This document shows positions 17,791 through 26,277 of a stretch of DNA of 64,000 nt, piece after piece. Position 1 is the first letter of the stretch. Each line of letters begins with the position of its first letter. Made by a program: the position numbers and the translations under genes. The notes below the pieces were generated by a model. The model saw only the letters and a program-made list of their open reading frames with translations, was not told the DNA's origin and searched no databases. Source of the DNA: Bradyrhizobium sp. CCBAU 53351 (GTDB lineage Bacteria > Pseudomonadota > Alphaproteobacteria > Rhizobiales > Xanthobacteraceae); NCBI RefSeq assembly GCF_015291745.1, contig NZ_CP030059.1, positions 3,499,501 to 3,563,500 on the forward strand, written 5' to 3'.

Positions 17791-18639
17791 ATGAAATTCG
17801 CAAGCTTCGAAATCAACAGCGCGGCGTCATGGGGTCTGGTGGAGGGCGACACCGTGGCCGATCTCGGCGCGGTGCTGCGCGATCGCTATCCCGATCTCAA
17901 ATCGGCAATCGCCGCGGGCGTTCTGTCCGAGGTCGCCGCCGCGGCAGCCCGGGCGAAGCGCTATCCGCTGGCCAGCATCGCCTTCCTGCCTGTGATCCCG
18001 AACCCCGACAAGATCCTCTGCATCGGGCTCAACTATGAGAATCACCGCAAGGAGACCGGGCGTACCGAGGTCGAGAATCCCACCGTGTTCGGCCGCTTCG
18101 CCAACAGCCAGACCGGGCATCTCACCGACATCATCCGCCCGAAGGTCTCGACCCAGCTCGACTTCGAGGGCGAGCTCGCCGTCGTGATCGGCAAGGCCGG
18201 CCGCTACATCCCCCGCGCCGAGGCGTTCGGCCATGTGGCCGGCTATGCCTGCTACAACGAGGGCAGCGTCCGCGACTACCAGCGCCATACCCATCAGTTC
18301 ACGCCGGGCAAGAACTTTCCCGCCACCGGCGCCTTCGGTCCGTTCCTGGTGACGCCCGACGAGGTCGGCGAGGTCGGGCCGCTGCGGCTGCAGACCCGGC
18401 TCAACGGCGAGGTGGTGCAGGACACCACCATCGATCAGATGATCTTCGATATCCCGCGCCAGATCGAATATTGCTCGCAGTTCACCCGGCTCGAGCCCGG
18501 CGACGTCATCGCCACCGGCACGCCGGGCGGCGTCGGCTCGCGGCGCACCCCGCCGCTCTGGATGAAGGCGGGCGATGTCGTCGAGGTCGAGATCGACAAG
18601 GTCGGCCTCCTTCGCAATGCCGTCGCCGACGAGGTCTAA
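17791..18639 (+). CDS. Fumarylacetoacetate hydrolase family protein
   Basis: Family members hydrolyse or decarboxylate beta-diketo acids using a divalent metal. This 282-residue protein has an N-terminal lid-like part and the FAH core from about residue 70 (ILCIGLNYENHRKETG). Metal ligands are expected in QLDFEGELAVVIGK and YNEGSVRDYQ, and the product side in PGDVIATGTPGGVG. The exact substrate is unknown; the family includes 2-keto-4-pentenoate hydratases and acylpyruvases. No pathway partner is adjacent. Confidence 0.9.
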   Translation: MKFASFEINSAASWGLVEGDTVADLGAVLRDRYPDLKSAIAAGVLSEVAAAAARAKRYPLASIAFLPVIPNPDKILCIGLNYENHRKETGRTEVENPTVFGRFANSQTGHLTDIIRPKVSTQLDFEGELAVVIGKAGRYIPRAEAFGHVAGYACYNEGSVRDYQRHTHQFTPGKNFPATGAFGPFLVTPDEVGEVGPLRLQTRLNGEVVQDTTIDQMIFDIPRQIEYCSQFTRLEPGDVIATGTPGGVGSRRTPPLWMKAGDVVEVEIDKVGLLRNAVADEV

Positions 18640-18720
18640 CGGAACCGGCGGTGCTGGGGCACCGGAACGATTCACGTGGGTTAGCCATTGAGACGCGGGC
18701 AGGACGCGGAGTCCGATGGA

Positions 18721-18978
18721 ATGGGTATGCTCGATCCCGGCCGATTTCTGGTGTCGTGCTCGCATTGCGATGCCTGGCCGATGGCGGCCAACGTGAAGCG
18801 GTCGAGCTGGTCGGCGTCGCCGCATGAGGTTCGCTTTGTCTGCACGCGCTGCCGCCGCGAGGAGACTGCGATCGTCTCGGCCTCCGGCGAATTGACCCCG
18901 ATCAAGCGCGTCGATGTTCCGCCTCGCGATGTCGCTGCCGCCTGGGCCCAGGCCCAGCGTTTGCGAGGGCGGACTTGA
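18721..18978 (+). CDS. Small zinc-ribbon-like hypothetical protein
   Basis: This 85-residue protein has two CxxC pairs (SCSHCDAW and VCTRCRREE) about 26 residues apart, as in a zinc ribbon. The ATG was chosen because GGAG lies 9 bases upstream; an earlier TTG start would add 11 residues. It ends just before the riboswitch and is probably a separate unit. Function unknown. Confidence 0.6.
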   Translation: MGMLDPGRFLVSCSHCDAWPMAANVKRSSWSASPHEVRFVCTRCRREETAIVSASGELTPIKRVDVPPRDVAAAWAQAQRLRGRT

Positions 18979-19040
18979 GCCGCAGTTGCTACACCGACTG
19001 CCGATTGACTCTCCGGCGGAACGGCACGTAGATGATCGCG

Positions 19041-19225
19041 ACGGTTCTCCTCATGGAGATCAAAAGGGAATGTGGTGCGGGGCGTCCCAACGCCGGGATT
19101 TGTCTCAACGCCACGGCTGCCCCCGCAACTGTAAGCGGTGAATCTTTCGTCCTGTGCCACTGGGAATCTCGGTCCTGGGAAGGCGACGCAAGGTAACGAC
19201 CCGCGAGCCAGGAGACCTGCCGTCA
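19041..19225 (+). ncRNA. Cobalamin (B12) riboswitch
   Basis: The leader holds the conserved cobalamin-aptamer elements in order: AAAAGGGAA near 19062-19070, GGCTGCCCCCGCAACTGTAAGCGG at 19115-19138, the GCCACTGGG...CCTGGGAAGGC pair at 19155-19184, and the B12 box AGCCAGGAGACCTGCC near 19206-19221. This RNA binds adenosylcobalamin or a related form and lowers expression of the gene below it. It precedes a TonB-dependent receptor, a standard arrangement for B12 uptake. The outer limits are approximate. Confidence 0.95.
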
Positions 19226-19303
19226 GCCGTGGTCACACGCGAGGATGTCGGTCGGGGAGTACAGACATTGGCTTCACCGGAGCAGCCCATTGCTCTGCCG
19301 TGA

Positions 19304-19346
19304 AACCTCGTTCGCTGTGACGTGCCACCGACGTCATACCGAGGTT
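19304..19346 (+). promoter_or_regulatory. Predicted ribosome-site sequestering hairpin of the riboswitch
   Basis: AACCTCG (19304-19310) is fully complementary to CGAGGTT (19340-19346), which contains the GAGG ribosome site of the receptor gene. A second inner stem (GTGACGT at 19317-19323 with ACGTCAT at 19331-19337) supports one long hairpin. This fits a translational off-state: with B12 bound, the ribosome site would be hidden. The pairing is seen in sequence; the switching is inferred. Confidence 0.6.
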
Positions 19347-19352
19347 ACAACA

Positions 19353-21590
19353 TTGTCCCGTCTCGCTTCTGCTGCCCGGCGCCTCAGCGTAGGCCTGTTC
19401 GCATCCGTCTCGCTCCATTCGCTCGGTCTCTCCGCGGCCTTCGCCCAGCATGCTGTCGCCGAGCAGTTGCCGCCGGTCGAGGTGAGCAAGCCCGACGATC
19501 AGAACCGCACGCGGGCCAGGGCGATCGGTGAGGGTGAGGCGACGAGGCCGCGGCGAGCCGCGAATGTCGCGCCGGCAGGCAATGGCACCGGCTCATCCGG
19601 CCCGGGCTCCGGGGCTGTCGCCGGTGACGGCGGCATCATCGGAGCAGCCACGACCGTCATCACGGCCGCGGATATCGCGCATGCGCCGTCGCAGACGCTT
19701 GCCGAGATCATCGCCACGCAGACCCCGGGAGCCCAGATCACGACGTTCTATGGCGGGCAGATCGGCGCCAAGACCAGCGTGGACCTGCGGGGCTTCGGCG
19801 CCTTTGCCACCGCCAACACGCTGGTGCTGGTCAACGGCCGGCGGCTCAACGACGTCGACATGGCGCAGGTGGACCTTTCCACCATCCCGCTCAATTCCAT
19901 CGAGCGTATCGAGATCACGCGCGGCAATTCCGGCGCGGTGCTCTATGGCGACAACGCGGTCGGTGGCGTGATCAACATCGTCACCAAGACCGGAAGCGGC
20001 GGACCGCCCGTGACCGCGCGCATCGAGGCCGGCTTCGGCTCGTTCAACACCAGGCTCGGCAATGTCTCGACCTCGCTCAATTCGGGGCCGTGGTCGACCT
20101 CGTTCTACGGCAATGCCGTCAGCACCGACGGCTATCGCGACAACAATCGCTATTCCCAGCAGAATGGCGTCGGCAATCTCAATTACACGACGCCGGGCCT
20201 CACGGCGTTTCTCACCGTCACCGGCGACAATCAGGAGCTGCGCCTGCCGGGCGGCCGCACCGTCGATCCCTCCATCGGCCTCGACGAGCTCAAGACCAGC
20301 CGGCGAGGCACGAGCACGCCGTTCAACTACGCCAACCAGCAGGGCATTAGCGCGACAGCCGGCTTCGCCAAGACCCTGGTCAACGGCGTCGATCTTATCG
20401 TCGACGGCGGTGTGCGCGACAAGAAGCAGCAGAGCGCGTTCTTCTCCAGCCCGGCGCCGGTTCCTGCCTTCTTCACCTCGACTTATGTCGATTCCAACCT
20501 GACGACGTGGTCGATCACGCCGCGGCTCAGTGTGAAGAGCCTGTTGCTCGGCATGCCGTCGCAGTTGCTGACCGGCATCGACTACTACGATGCGAGCTTC
20601 CGGCAGGACCGCGGCGCCGGGCAGGGGCTCGCCGCCTGGCACAATTACGACCTCAGGCAGCAGACGGTCGCCGGCTATTTCCAGCACACATTGGGAGTCG
20701 CGCCCACGACCGACATCTCCTACGGCGCGCGGGTGCAGAACGTCAGGCTTGCGGCACGCGACAATTTCGACGCGGCGGCGCCGTTCAACGCCGACATCGG
20801 CGCGTCGTCGCTGACCAGCGAGGAGACCCAATATGCGCTGCATCTCGGAGCCGAGCATCGCCTCAATGACATGGTCTCGCTGTTCGGCCGCGCCGCGCGC
20901 GCCTTCCGCACGCCTGACGTCGACGAGCGGCTGTCCTCGGGGCCGTCCTTCGATCCTCTGACCTTCGCGGCCATCCCGCAAACGTTTCAACTCAAGACCC
21001 AGACCTCGCAGGACATCGAGGGCGGCCTGCGCATCAAGGGCGGCGGACTGCAGCTGCAGAGCAGCCTCTATCTGATGGACCTCACCAACGAGGTCCATTT
21101 CAACCCGGTCCTGTTCTACAACACCAACCTCGATCCGACCCGCCGCTACGGCTCGGAGACCAGCCTGTCCTACCGCGTCAACGACGCCCTGCTGCTGCGC
21201 TCCGGCATGGCCTATACCCGCGCGGTCTTCCGCGAGGGCGTCTGGGCCGGCAACGACGTGCCGCTGGTGTCGCGCTATACGGCAAGCGCCGGCGTCACCT
21301 GGAACATCTGGCAGAACTATCTGGTGCTCGATGCCACCGCGCGGTTCTGGAGCGAGCGGCGCATGGACAACGACCAGGCGGGCACGCAGAAGCCGATTCC
21401 GGCCAACGGCACGATCGATCTCAAGCTCAGCGGCCAGGTTGAGCGCTACTTTTGGTCGCTCAGCGTCAACAACGTGCTGAACGCGCTCTACTACGACTAC
21501 GCCATCGCCAGCACCTTCACCGACGGCCGCTTCAGTGCCTATCCGCTGCCCGGCCGCTCCTATCTGCTCAAGGCCGGCGCGACGTTCTGA
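19353..21590 (+). CDS. TonB-dependent outer-membrane receptor, probably for cobalamin
   Basis: This protein forms a plugged beta-barrel that imports a ligand with TonB energy. At 745 residues it has a signal peptide (LSVGLFASVSLHSLGLSAAFA), a TonB-box-like LPPVEVS, a plug domain (TLAEIIATQTPGAQI, NTLVLVNGRRLNDVD, IERIEITRGNSGAVLYGDNAVGGVINIVTK) and a long barrel ending in an aromatic residue (LKAGATF). The TTG start is supported by GAGG 8 bases upstream and gives an uninterrupted signal peptide. The B12 riboswitch in its leader points to cobalamin or a corrinoid as ligand; it is longer than E. coli BtuB. Confidence 0.9.
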   Translation: MSRLASAARRLSVGLFASVSLHSLGLSAAFAQHAVAEQLPPVEVSKPDDQNRTRARAIGEGEATRPRRAANVAPAGNGTGSSGPGSGAVAGDGGIIGAATTVITAADIAHAPSQTLAEIIATQTPGAQITTFYGGQIGAKTSVDLRGFGAFATANTLVLVNGRRLNDVDMAQVDLSTIPLNSIERIEITRGNSGAVLYGDNAVGGVINIVTKTGSGGPPVTARIEAGFGSFNTRLGNVSTSLNSGPWSTSFYGNAVSTDGYRDNNRYSQQNGVGNLNYTTPGLTAFLTVTGDNQELRLPGGRTVDPSIGLDELKTSRRGTSTPFNYANQQGISATAGFAKTLVNGVDLIVDGGVRDKKQQSAFFSSPAPVPAFFTSTYVDSNLTTWSITPRLSVKSLLLGMPSQLLTGIDYYDASFRQDRGAGQGLAAWHNYDLRQQTVAGYFQHTLGVAPTTDISYGARVQNVRLAARDNFDAAAPFNADIGASSLTSEETQYALHLGAEHRLNDMVSLFGRAARAFRTPDVDERLSSGPSFDPLTFAAIPQTFQLKTQTSQDIEGGLRIKGGGLQLQSSLYLMDLTNEVHFNPVLFYNTNLDPTRRYGSETSLSYRVNDALLLRSGMAYTRAVFREGVWAGNDVPLVSRYTASAGVTWNIWQNYLVLDATARFWSERRMDNDQAGTQKPIPANGTIDLKLSGQVERYFWSLSVNNVLNALYYDYAIASTFTDGRFSAYPLPGRSYLLKAGATF

Positions 21591-21663
21591 TCAAGGCTTA
21601 CACCTCGCTACGGCTGTCGCTCACCCTCAGATGAACTGGTATTCCTCAACAAGGAGATCATCC

Positions 21664-22245
21664 ATGGCCCTCAGCATCCTGCCGTCTCACGGCGACGGCT
21701 TCCGCCTTCACCCGGTCGCGCCGCGCCTTGCGCCGATGTTCTGCCTTGCGCTGCTGACGGCATCATGCGCGCTCGCAAGCTTCGCTTTCGCCTGCGTCAC
21801 GCCGTTTGCGGCCTTCGCCGTCGTTGCGGCGGCGATGCTGCCGCTGCGCCCGGCGCTGCTCGTCGTCACCGGCGCCTGGCTGGTGAACCAGACCATCGGC
21901 TTCGGCGCGCTGCACTATCCCGTTGACGCCGGTACCATCGCCTGGGGCTTTGTCATCGGCGCGGCTGCGCTGCTGGCGACGGCGATCTCGTCGATGGTGC
22001 CCGGCCTGCTGCCCCGGGGGCGCACGCCGCTGGTGCTCGCGATCATGCTCGTCACGGCCTATGCAGTTTACGAGCTCGCGCTGCTCGCCGCGACGCCGTT
22101 CCTGGGCGGCGAGGGCGCCTTCACCGTCGCCATCGTGACGCGCATCGCCCTGACCTGCGCCGTCTGGCTCGCTGGACTCGTTGCGGTATGCGAGATCGTC
22201 CGCCTGGTCGATCCGTTCAGACACAAGGGCGCAATGTCGGCCTGA
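21664..22245 (+). CDS. Polytopic membrane protein in the B12 regulon, candidate inner-membrane transporter component
   Basis: This 193-residue protein is mostly hydrophobic, with about five to six transmembrane segments between residues 20 and 170 and a short cytoplasmic tail (RLVDPFRHKG). An AGGAG ribosome site precedes the ATG and the receptor gene ends about 75 bases upstream, so both are probably under the riboswitch. The size and topology resemble substrate-binding S components of ECF transporters, and VNQTIGFGALHYP looks like a conserved loop, but I cannot assign a family. No ATPase or EcfT partner is in the window. Confidence 0.75.
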   Translation: MALSILPSHGDGFRLHPVAPRLAPMFCLALLTASCALASFAFACVTPFAAFAVVAAAMLPLRPALLVVTGAWLVNQTIGFGALHYPVDAGTIAWGFVIGAAALLATAISSMVPGLLPRGRTPLVLAIMLVTAYAVYELALLAATPFLGGEGAFTVAIVTRIALTCAVWLAGLVAVCEIVRLVDPFRHKGAMSA

Positions 22246-22263
22246 GCGACGCCATCGTAGATC

Positions 22264-22338
22264 GTAGCCCGGGGAGCGTAGCGATACCCGGGACAGTGCT
22301 GGTGGAATCCCGGATGTCGCTCCGCTCATCCGGGCTAC
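22264..22338. repeat. Dispersed imperfect palindrome (GTAGCCCGG type)
   Basis: The element runs from GTAGCCCGGGGAGCG to CATCCGGGCTAC, with inner arms CCCGGGACAG and GGAATCCCGG. The outer arms GTAGCCCGG and CCGGGCTAC are perfectly complementary. I recognise this GTAGCCCGG...CCGGGCTAC pattern as a common intergenic repeat of Bradyrhizobium and Rhodopseudomonas genomes; copy number must be checked. Confidence 0.75.
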
Positions 22339-22599
22339 GCGGCCGTGCCCTGTGTCGGCCTCTGTCAACCCCTCGCCGCGAAAATATTCCACTTTACCGA
22401 AATTCGGTTTTGGCGCATATGTCGCCCATCCCGGCTCACCAGGAGGGGCGATCTCGAGGTCGTCTTGATCGCGAGCCGGGTTTGCGGTGGACGCGGCAGC
22501 GTCGGCATGAGAGGTGCGGGCAGGGCGGGTAGTCCCTGTGAGCCCGCGGCCGCGTGCAGACGAACGGCGCTGCTAGGCTTCGTCTCGCCTGTAAGTTTT

Positions 22600-23020
22600 C
22601 AGCTCCGTCGACAGGGCTGGAAATACTGCGGCGACATGGCGGGCCGTGCGTACGGCAAAACCGTGTGGTCCTGGCCGTCGTTGCTACGGTCAAGCCGGAT
22701 CGAAGATGCGCGCGAGCCCAACCGGGTGGGCGGCATCATCCAATTCGAACGGCGAGGGAGGCCAAAGGAAAGTTCGGCTCCCGGGAGAGCGCGGCATAAG
22801 CCGTCCGACCATCGCGCAGGGAAGGCCGAGTGATCGGCACCACCTGTATGCTGCTGTGCGGTTTTCTGCGTGCGCGTGCAATTCGCGCAGCGGACCGCGG
22901 GTGCGATGTCAGCACCCGGCCTTCCCTGCGCCCTCTTGGATTTGAGGGACGAGAGATGAAGCAAAGCTCGGGCGAATTCAGCCGCGAGGCTGAGAAGCTG
23001 TGTCTGCTGCCACACAATAA
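22600..23020. repeat. Putative multi-copy Bradyrhizobium intergenic repeat with long hairpin
   Basis: A perfect 15-base inverted repeat, GCGCAGGGAAGGCCG (22814-22828) against CGGCCTTCCCTGCGC (22917-22931), encloses an 88-base loop. The surrounding text (GAGAGCGCGGCATAAGCCGTCCGACC, GAGATGAAGCAAAGCTCGGGCGAA) is one I remember from many Bradyrhizobium genomes, where its minus strand is often miscalled as a protein containing KSKRAQGRPGA. No transposase is present, so it could be a non-autonomous element or structured RNA. The outer limits are estimates. Confidence 0.6.
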
Positions 23021-23022
23021 GT

Positions 23023-23123
23023 GTCATCGCCCGGCTTGACCGGGCGATCCAGTACTCCGAGACGGCAGTGACTGAACCGATAAGCCGCAGCGTACTGGAT
23101 TCCCCGCTTTCGCGGGGAATGAC
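23023..23123. repeat. Dispersed composite palindrome (GTCATCGCCCGG...GGGGAATGAC)
   Basis: The left part is a small hairpin (GCCCGG-CTTGA-CCGGGC) and the right part another (TCCCCGC-TTTC-GCGGGGA), and the inner arms CCAGTAC and GTACTGG pair with each other. The same two-hairpin architecture is found before serS. It is a typical intergenic mosaic repeat of this group. Confidence 0.75.
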
Positions 23124-23156
23124 AGCGTCACTTGGAGAAGCAACTTGCCGCCTCAT

Positions 23157-23235
23157 CCTCCGTCATTGCGAGCGCAGCGAAGCAATCCAGAATCCATCCA
23201 GGGAGAGACTCTGGATTGCAGATGCGAAGCAGCGT
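23157..23235. repeat. Degenerate dispersed repeat (TCATTGCGAGCGCAGCGAAGCAATCCAG type)
   Basis: The left arm TCATTGCGAGCGCAGCGAAG followed by CAATCCAGA is a well-known rhizobial intergenic repeat. Its expected mirror arm is only partly kept (CTCTGGATTGCAGATGCGAAGCAGC), so this copy is decayed. Confidence 0.65.
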
Positions 23236-23677
23236 CCGGTCGACGGTGCGCTGCTGAGCCAGGACGCATCTCACCGCGACCTCCGGTGCAGTTTCTAGGT
23301 CCGGCGACACCAGTCTGTGGCAGAGGGGCCGACTCACGTACTTGCACCTCATCTCGAACCGGAGCGGCGTGCGCCCCTGGCATAGTGAAATCAAAGATTG
23401 TGAGCTGCCATCTGCGAGATGGTATTACAGTAAGCGAACCCGTGTCTTCCCGGTAACGATTGTGCTGTCGATGCAACACTCGGTTCCGATTTAACCTTCA
23501 TCACTCGTGGTTCGCCTCACCGCCGCTTTTTGGCCACACCCAAACATGAATAAAATCGCTCTAATGTTCTAAGGGCAGCGGCGGTCCTCGAAGGCGACGA
23601 GAAAATCCCAAGGTCGATTCAAATCTTGGCTCTGATTTTTCGCCTCTGAAAGGGTTCACCGGGGAAACTGGTTTGCG

Positions 23678-25399
23678 ATGGGCGCCAAGATTGACAAGCA
23701 GAGGCTGCCAAGCCGTCACGTGACGGAAGGCCCTGCGCGCGCGCCCCATCGGTCCTATTTCTACGCCATGGGTCTGACCACCGAGCAGATCCACCAGCCC
23801 TTCGTCGGCGTCGCCTCCTGCTGGAACGAGGCCGCTCCCTGCAACATCGCGCTGATGCGTCAGGCCCAGGCGGTGAAGAAGGGCGTGGCGTCGGCCGGCG
23901 GCACCCCGCGCGAATTCTGCACCATCACCGTGACCGACGGCATCGCCATGGGCCATGACGGTATGCGCTCCTCGCTGCCGTCGCGCGAATGCATCGCCGA
24001 TTCCGTCGAGCTCACCGTTCGCGGCCACGCCTATGATGCCCTGGTCGGGCTCGCCGGCTGCGACAAGTCGCTGCCGGGCATGATGATGGCGATGGTCCGT
24101 CTCAACGTGCCCTCGATCTTCATCTATGGCGGCTCGATCCTGCCCGGCACATTCCGCGGGCAGCAGGTCACCGTGCAGGACATGTTCGAGGCGGTCGGCA
24201 AGCACTCGGTCGGCGCGATGTCGGACGAGGACCTCGACGAGATCGAGCGCGTGGCGTGCCCCTCGGCGGGCGCCTGCGGCGCGCAGTTCACCGCCAACAC
24301 CATGGCGACCGTCTCCGAGGCGATCGGCTTGGCACTGCCTTACTCGGCCGGTGCGCCTGCACCGTATGAGATCCGCGACGCCTTCTGCATGACCGCCGGC
24401 GAGAAGGTCATGGACCTGATCGCTCAGAACATCCGGCCGCGCGACATCGTTACCCGCAAGGCCCTGGAGAACGCCGCCGCCGTGGTCGCGGCCTCCGGCG
24501 GCTCGACCAATGCTGCGCTGCACCTACCGGCGATCGCGCATGAGTGCGGCATCAAGTTTGACTTATTCGACGTCGCCGAAATCTTCAAAAAGACACCATA
24601 TGTCGCGGATTTGAAGCCGGGTGGCCGTTATGTCGCCAAAGACATGTTTGAAGTAGGTGGCATACCGCTTCTGATGAAGACGCTGCTCGACAACGGCTTC
24701 CTGCACGGTGATTGCCTTACCGTCACGGGCCGCACGATCGCTGAAAACCTCAAGAGCGTGAAGTGGAATCCGCACCAGGACGTGGTGCACCCGGCAGACA
24801 AGCCCATCACCGTGACAGGCGGTGTGGTCGGCCTGAAGGGCAATTTGGCGCCAGAAGGTGCGATCGTGAAAGTCGCGGGAATGTCCAACCTCAAGTTTAC
24901 CGGTCCGGCCAGGTGCTTCGACCGCGAGGAGGATGCTTTCGAGGCGGTCCAGCAGCGCACCTACCGCGAAGGCGAAGTCATCGTGATCCGCTACGAGGGG
25001 CCGAAGGGCGGCCCCGGCATGCGGGAAATGCTCCAGACCACCGCGGCGCTGACCGGCCAGGGCATGGGCGGCAAGATCGCGCTCATCACCGACGGCCGCT
25101 TCTCCGGCGCCACCCGCGGCTTCTGCATCGGCCATGTCGGGCCGGAAGCTGCCATTGGCGGCCCGATCGGGCTGCTCGAGGACGGTGACATCATCGAGAT
25201 CGATGCGGTCAATGGGACCCTTAACGTTAAATTGAGCGACGCCGAGCTCGCCCAGCGCAAAACCAAATGGAGCGCTCGCGCGACTAACCACACGTCGGGT
25301 GCGCTCTGGAAATATGCTCAGCAGGTTGGACCAGCGGTCGGGGGGGCAGTGACCCATCCGGGCGGCGCGCACGAGAAACAGTGTTATGCGGACATCTAG
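23678..25399 (+). CDS. ilvD: Dihydroxy-acid dehydratase
   Basis: This iron-sulfur enzyme catalyses the third step of valine and isoleucine synthesis, turning 2,3-dihydroxy acids into 2-keto acids. At 573 residues it has the expected cluster cysteines in [27 protein letters not shown] and [16 protein letters not shown], and the C-terminal [24 protein letters not shown]. Two stretches (about 24540-24720 and 25205-25240) use AT-richer codons than the rest, which may reflect local recombination. The stop overlaps the following exoR-like gene by 14 bases. Confidence 0.96.
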   Translation: MGAKIDKQRLPSRHVTEGPARAPHRSYFYAMGLTTEQIHQPFVGVASCWNEAAPCNIALMRQAQAVKKGVASAGGTPREFCTITVTDGIAMGHDGMRSSLPSRECIADSVELTVRGHAYDALVGLAGCDKSLPGMMMAMVRLNVPSIFIYGGSILPGTFRGQQVTVQDMFEAVGKHSVGAMSDEDLDEIERVACPSAGACGAQFTANTMATVSEAIGLALPYSAGAPAPYEIRDAFCMTAGEKVMDLIAQNIRPRDIVTRKALENAAAVVAASGGSTNAALHLPAIAHECGIKFDLFDVAEIFKKTPYVADLKPGGRYVAKDMFEVGGIPLLMKTLLDNGFLHGDCLTVTGRTIAENLKSVKWNPHQDVVHPADKPITVTGGVVGLKGNLAPEGAIVKVAGMSNLKFTGPARCFDREEDAFEAVQQRTYREGEVIVIRYEGPKGGPGMREMLQTTAALTGQGMGGKIALITDGRFSGATRGFCIGHVGPEAAIGGPIGLLEDGDIIEIDAVNGTLNVKLSDAELAQRKTKWSARATNHTSGALWKYAQQVGPAVGGAVTHPGGAHEKQCYADI

Positions 25400-26219
25400 G
25401 CGTGCCATAGTTGCGTTTGTGTTGGGGGTCAGTGCGCTGGCCGCGCCGGCGCTTGCCTTCGACGGCGCTCCGGTCAACCCGAAGGATGCGACCATCCCGG
25501 TCGTGACCACGTTGCCGGGGACCGCGGCGACCATGCGCGGCAGGATCGCGCCGGCGACCGCGCCGCAGGAGACCTCGCTCAGTGCGCTGCAATATGCCGC
25601 CGAGGGTGGCCACCCCATCGCGCAGTGGAAGCTTGGCCGCATGTACGCCAATGGCGACGGCGTCGCCCAGGACGATCTGCGCGCCTTCGAATATTTCAGC
25701 CGGATCGCCAACGCGCATGCCGAGGACAGCCCGTCGGCGCCGCAGGCGCAGATCGTGGCCAACGCCTTCGTCGAGCTCGGCCGTTACTATCTCAGCGGCA
25801 TCCCGAACTCGAAGGTCAAGTCGGATCCGGAGCGGGCGCGTGAGATGTTCTCCTATGCCGCGTCCTATTTCGGCAATGCCGATGCGCAATACGATCTCGC
25901 CCGGCTGTACCTGAAGACGCCGGACGCCTCGCGTGAGGATTTCCGCTATGGCGCACGCTGGCTCGGTCTTGCCGCGCAGAAGGGCCAGCACGAGGCGCAG
26001 GCGCTGCTCGGCCAGATGCTGTTCAACGGCGACCGTCTGCCGCGGCAGGCCGCGCGCGGCCTGATGTGGCTGACCCTGGCGCGCGACAGCGCCGGCACCG
26101 CGGAGACCTGGATCAAGGAAAGCTACAACCGCGCCTTCGCCAAGGCCTCCGACGACGACAAGGCCATGGCCCTGCAATTGCTCGAGCAGTGGGTGCAGGA
26201 CGGCGGTAATCGGCGCTGA
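25386..26219 (+). CDS. exoR: ExoR-like periplasmic Sel1-repeat protein
   Basis: In Sinorhizobium, ExoR is a periplasmic inhibitor of the ExoS/ChvI two-component system that controls succinoglycan, motility and symbiosis. This 277-residue protein has a signal peptide ([13 protein letters not shown]) and Sel1 repeats, with [38 protein letters not shown] and [18 protein letters not shown] closely matching ExoR as I remember it. It lacks neighbouring exo genes. The ATG lies inside the end of ilvD, so translation may be coupled. Orthology is likely; the regulatory role in this organism is inferred. Confidence 0.8.
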   Translation: MRTSRRAIVAFVLGVSALAAPALAFDGAPVNPKDATIPVVTTLPGTAATMRGRIAPATAPQETSLSALQYAAEGGHPIAQWKLGRMYANGDGVAQDDLRAFEYFSRIANAHAEDSPSAPQAQIVANAFVELGRYYLSGIPNSKVKSDPERAREMFSYAASYFGNADAQYDLARLYLKTPDASREDFRYGARWLGLAAQKGQHEAQALLGQMLFNGDRLPRQAARGLMWLTLARDSAGTAETWIKESYNRAFAKASDDDKAMALQLLEQWVQDGGNRR

Positions 26220-26225
26220 ACGCCG

Positions 26226-26265
26226 GTCATTCCGGGTCTGATGCTTTGCATTGCCGGGGAATGAC
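26226..26265. repeat. GTCATTCC/GGGAATGAC hairpin between convergent genes
   Basis: The arms GTCATTCC and GGAATGAC pair around a spacer between the exoR-like gene and xthA. It belongs to the GTCATTCC-type dispersed repeats of this group and may serve as a bidirectional 3' end structure. Confidence 0.6.
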
Positions 26266-26277
26266 GACGCGGATGGC

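Larger units (their letters stand above)
22246..23677. other. Gene-poor, repeat-rich spacer of about 1.4 kb
   Basis: I find no supportable gene here. The open frames on both strands are short, overlap each other and have no family resemblance. The stretch holds four palindromic or multi-copy elements listed separately, and the part before ilvD (about 23480-23640) is AT-richer and probably carries the ilvD promoter. It looks like a landing zone for dispersed repeats. Confidence 0.6.

Noticed and set aside
22599..23156. A minus-strand 185-residue frame containing KSKRAQGRPGA
   Set aside because: I recognise it as the frame commonly miscalled inside a Bradyrhizobium intergenic repeat; the DNA is better explained by the repeat and its long hairpin.
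22246..23677. A decayed insertion sequence or prophage remnant
   Set aside because: No transposase or phage protein fragment could be recognised and no clear direct repeats flank the region.
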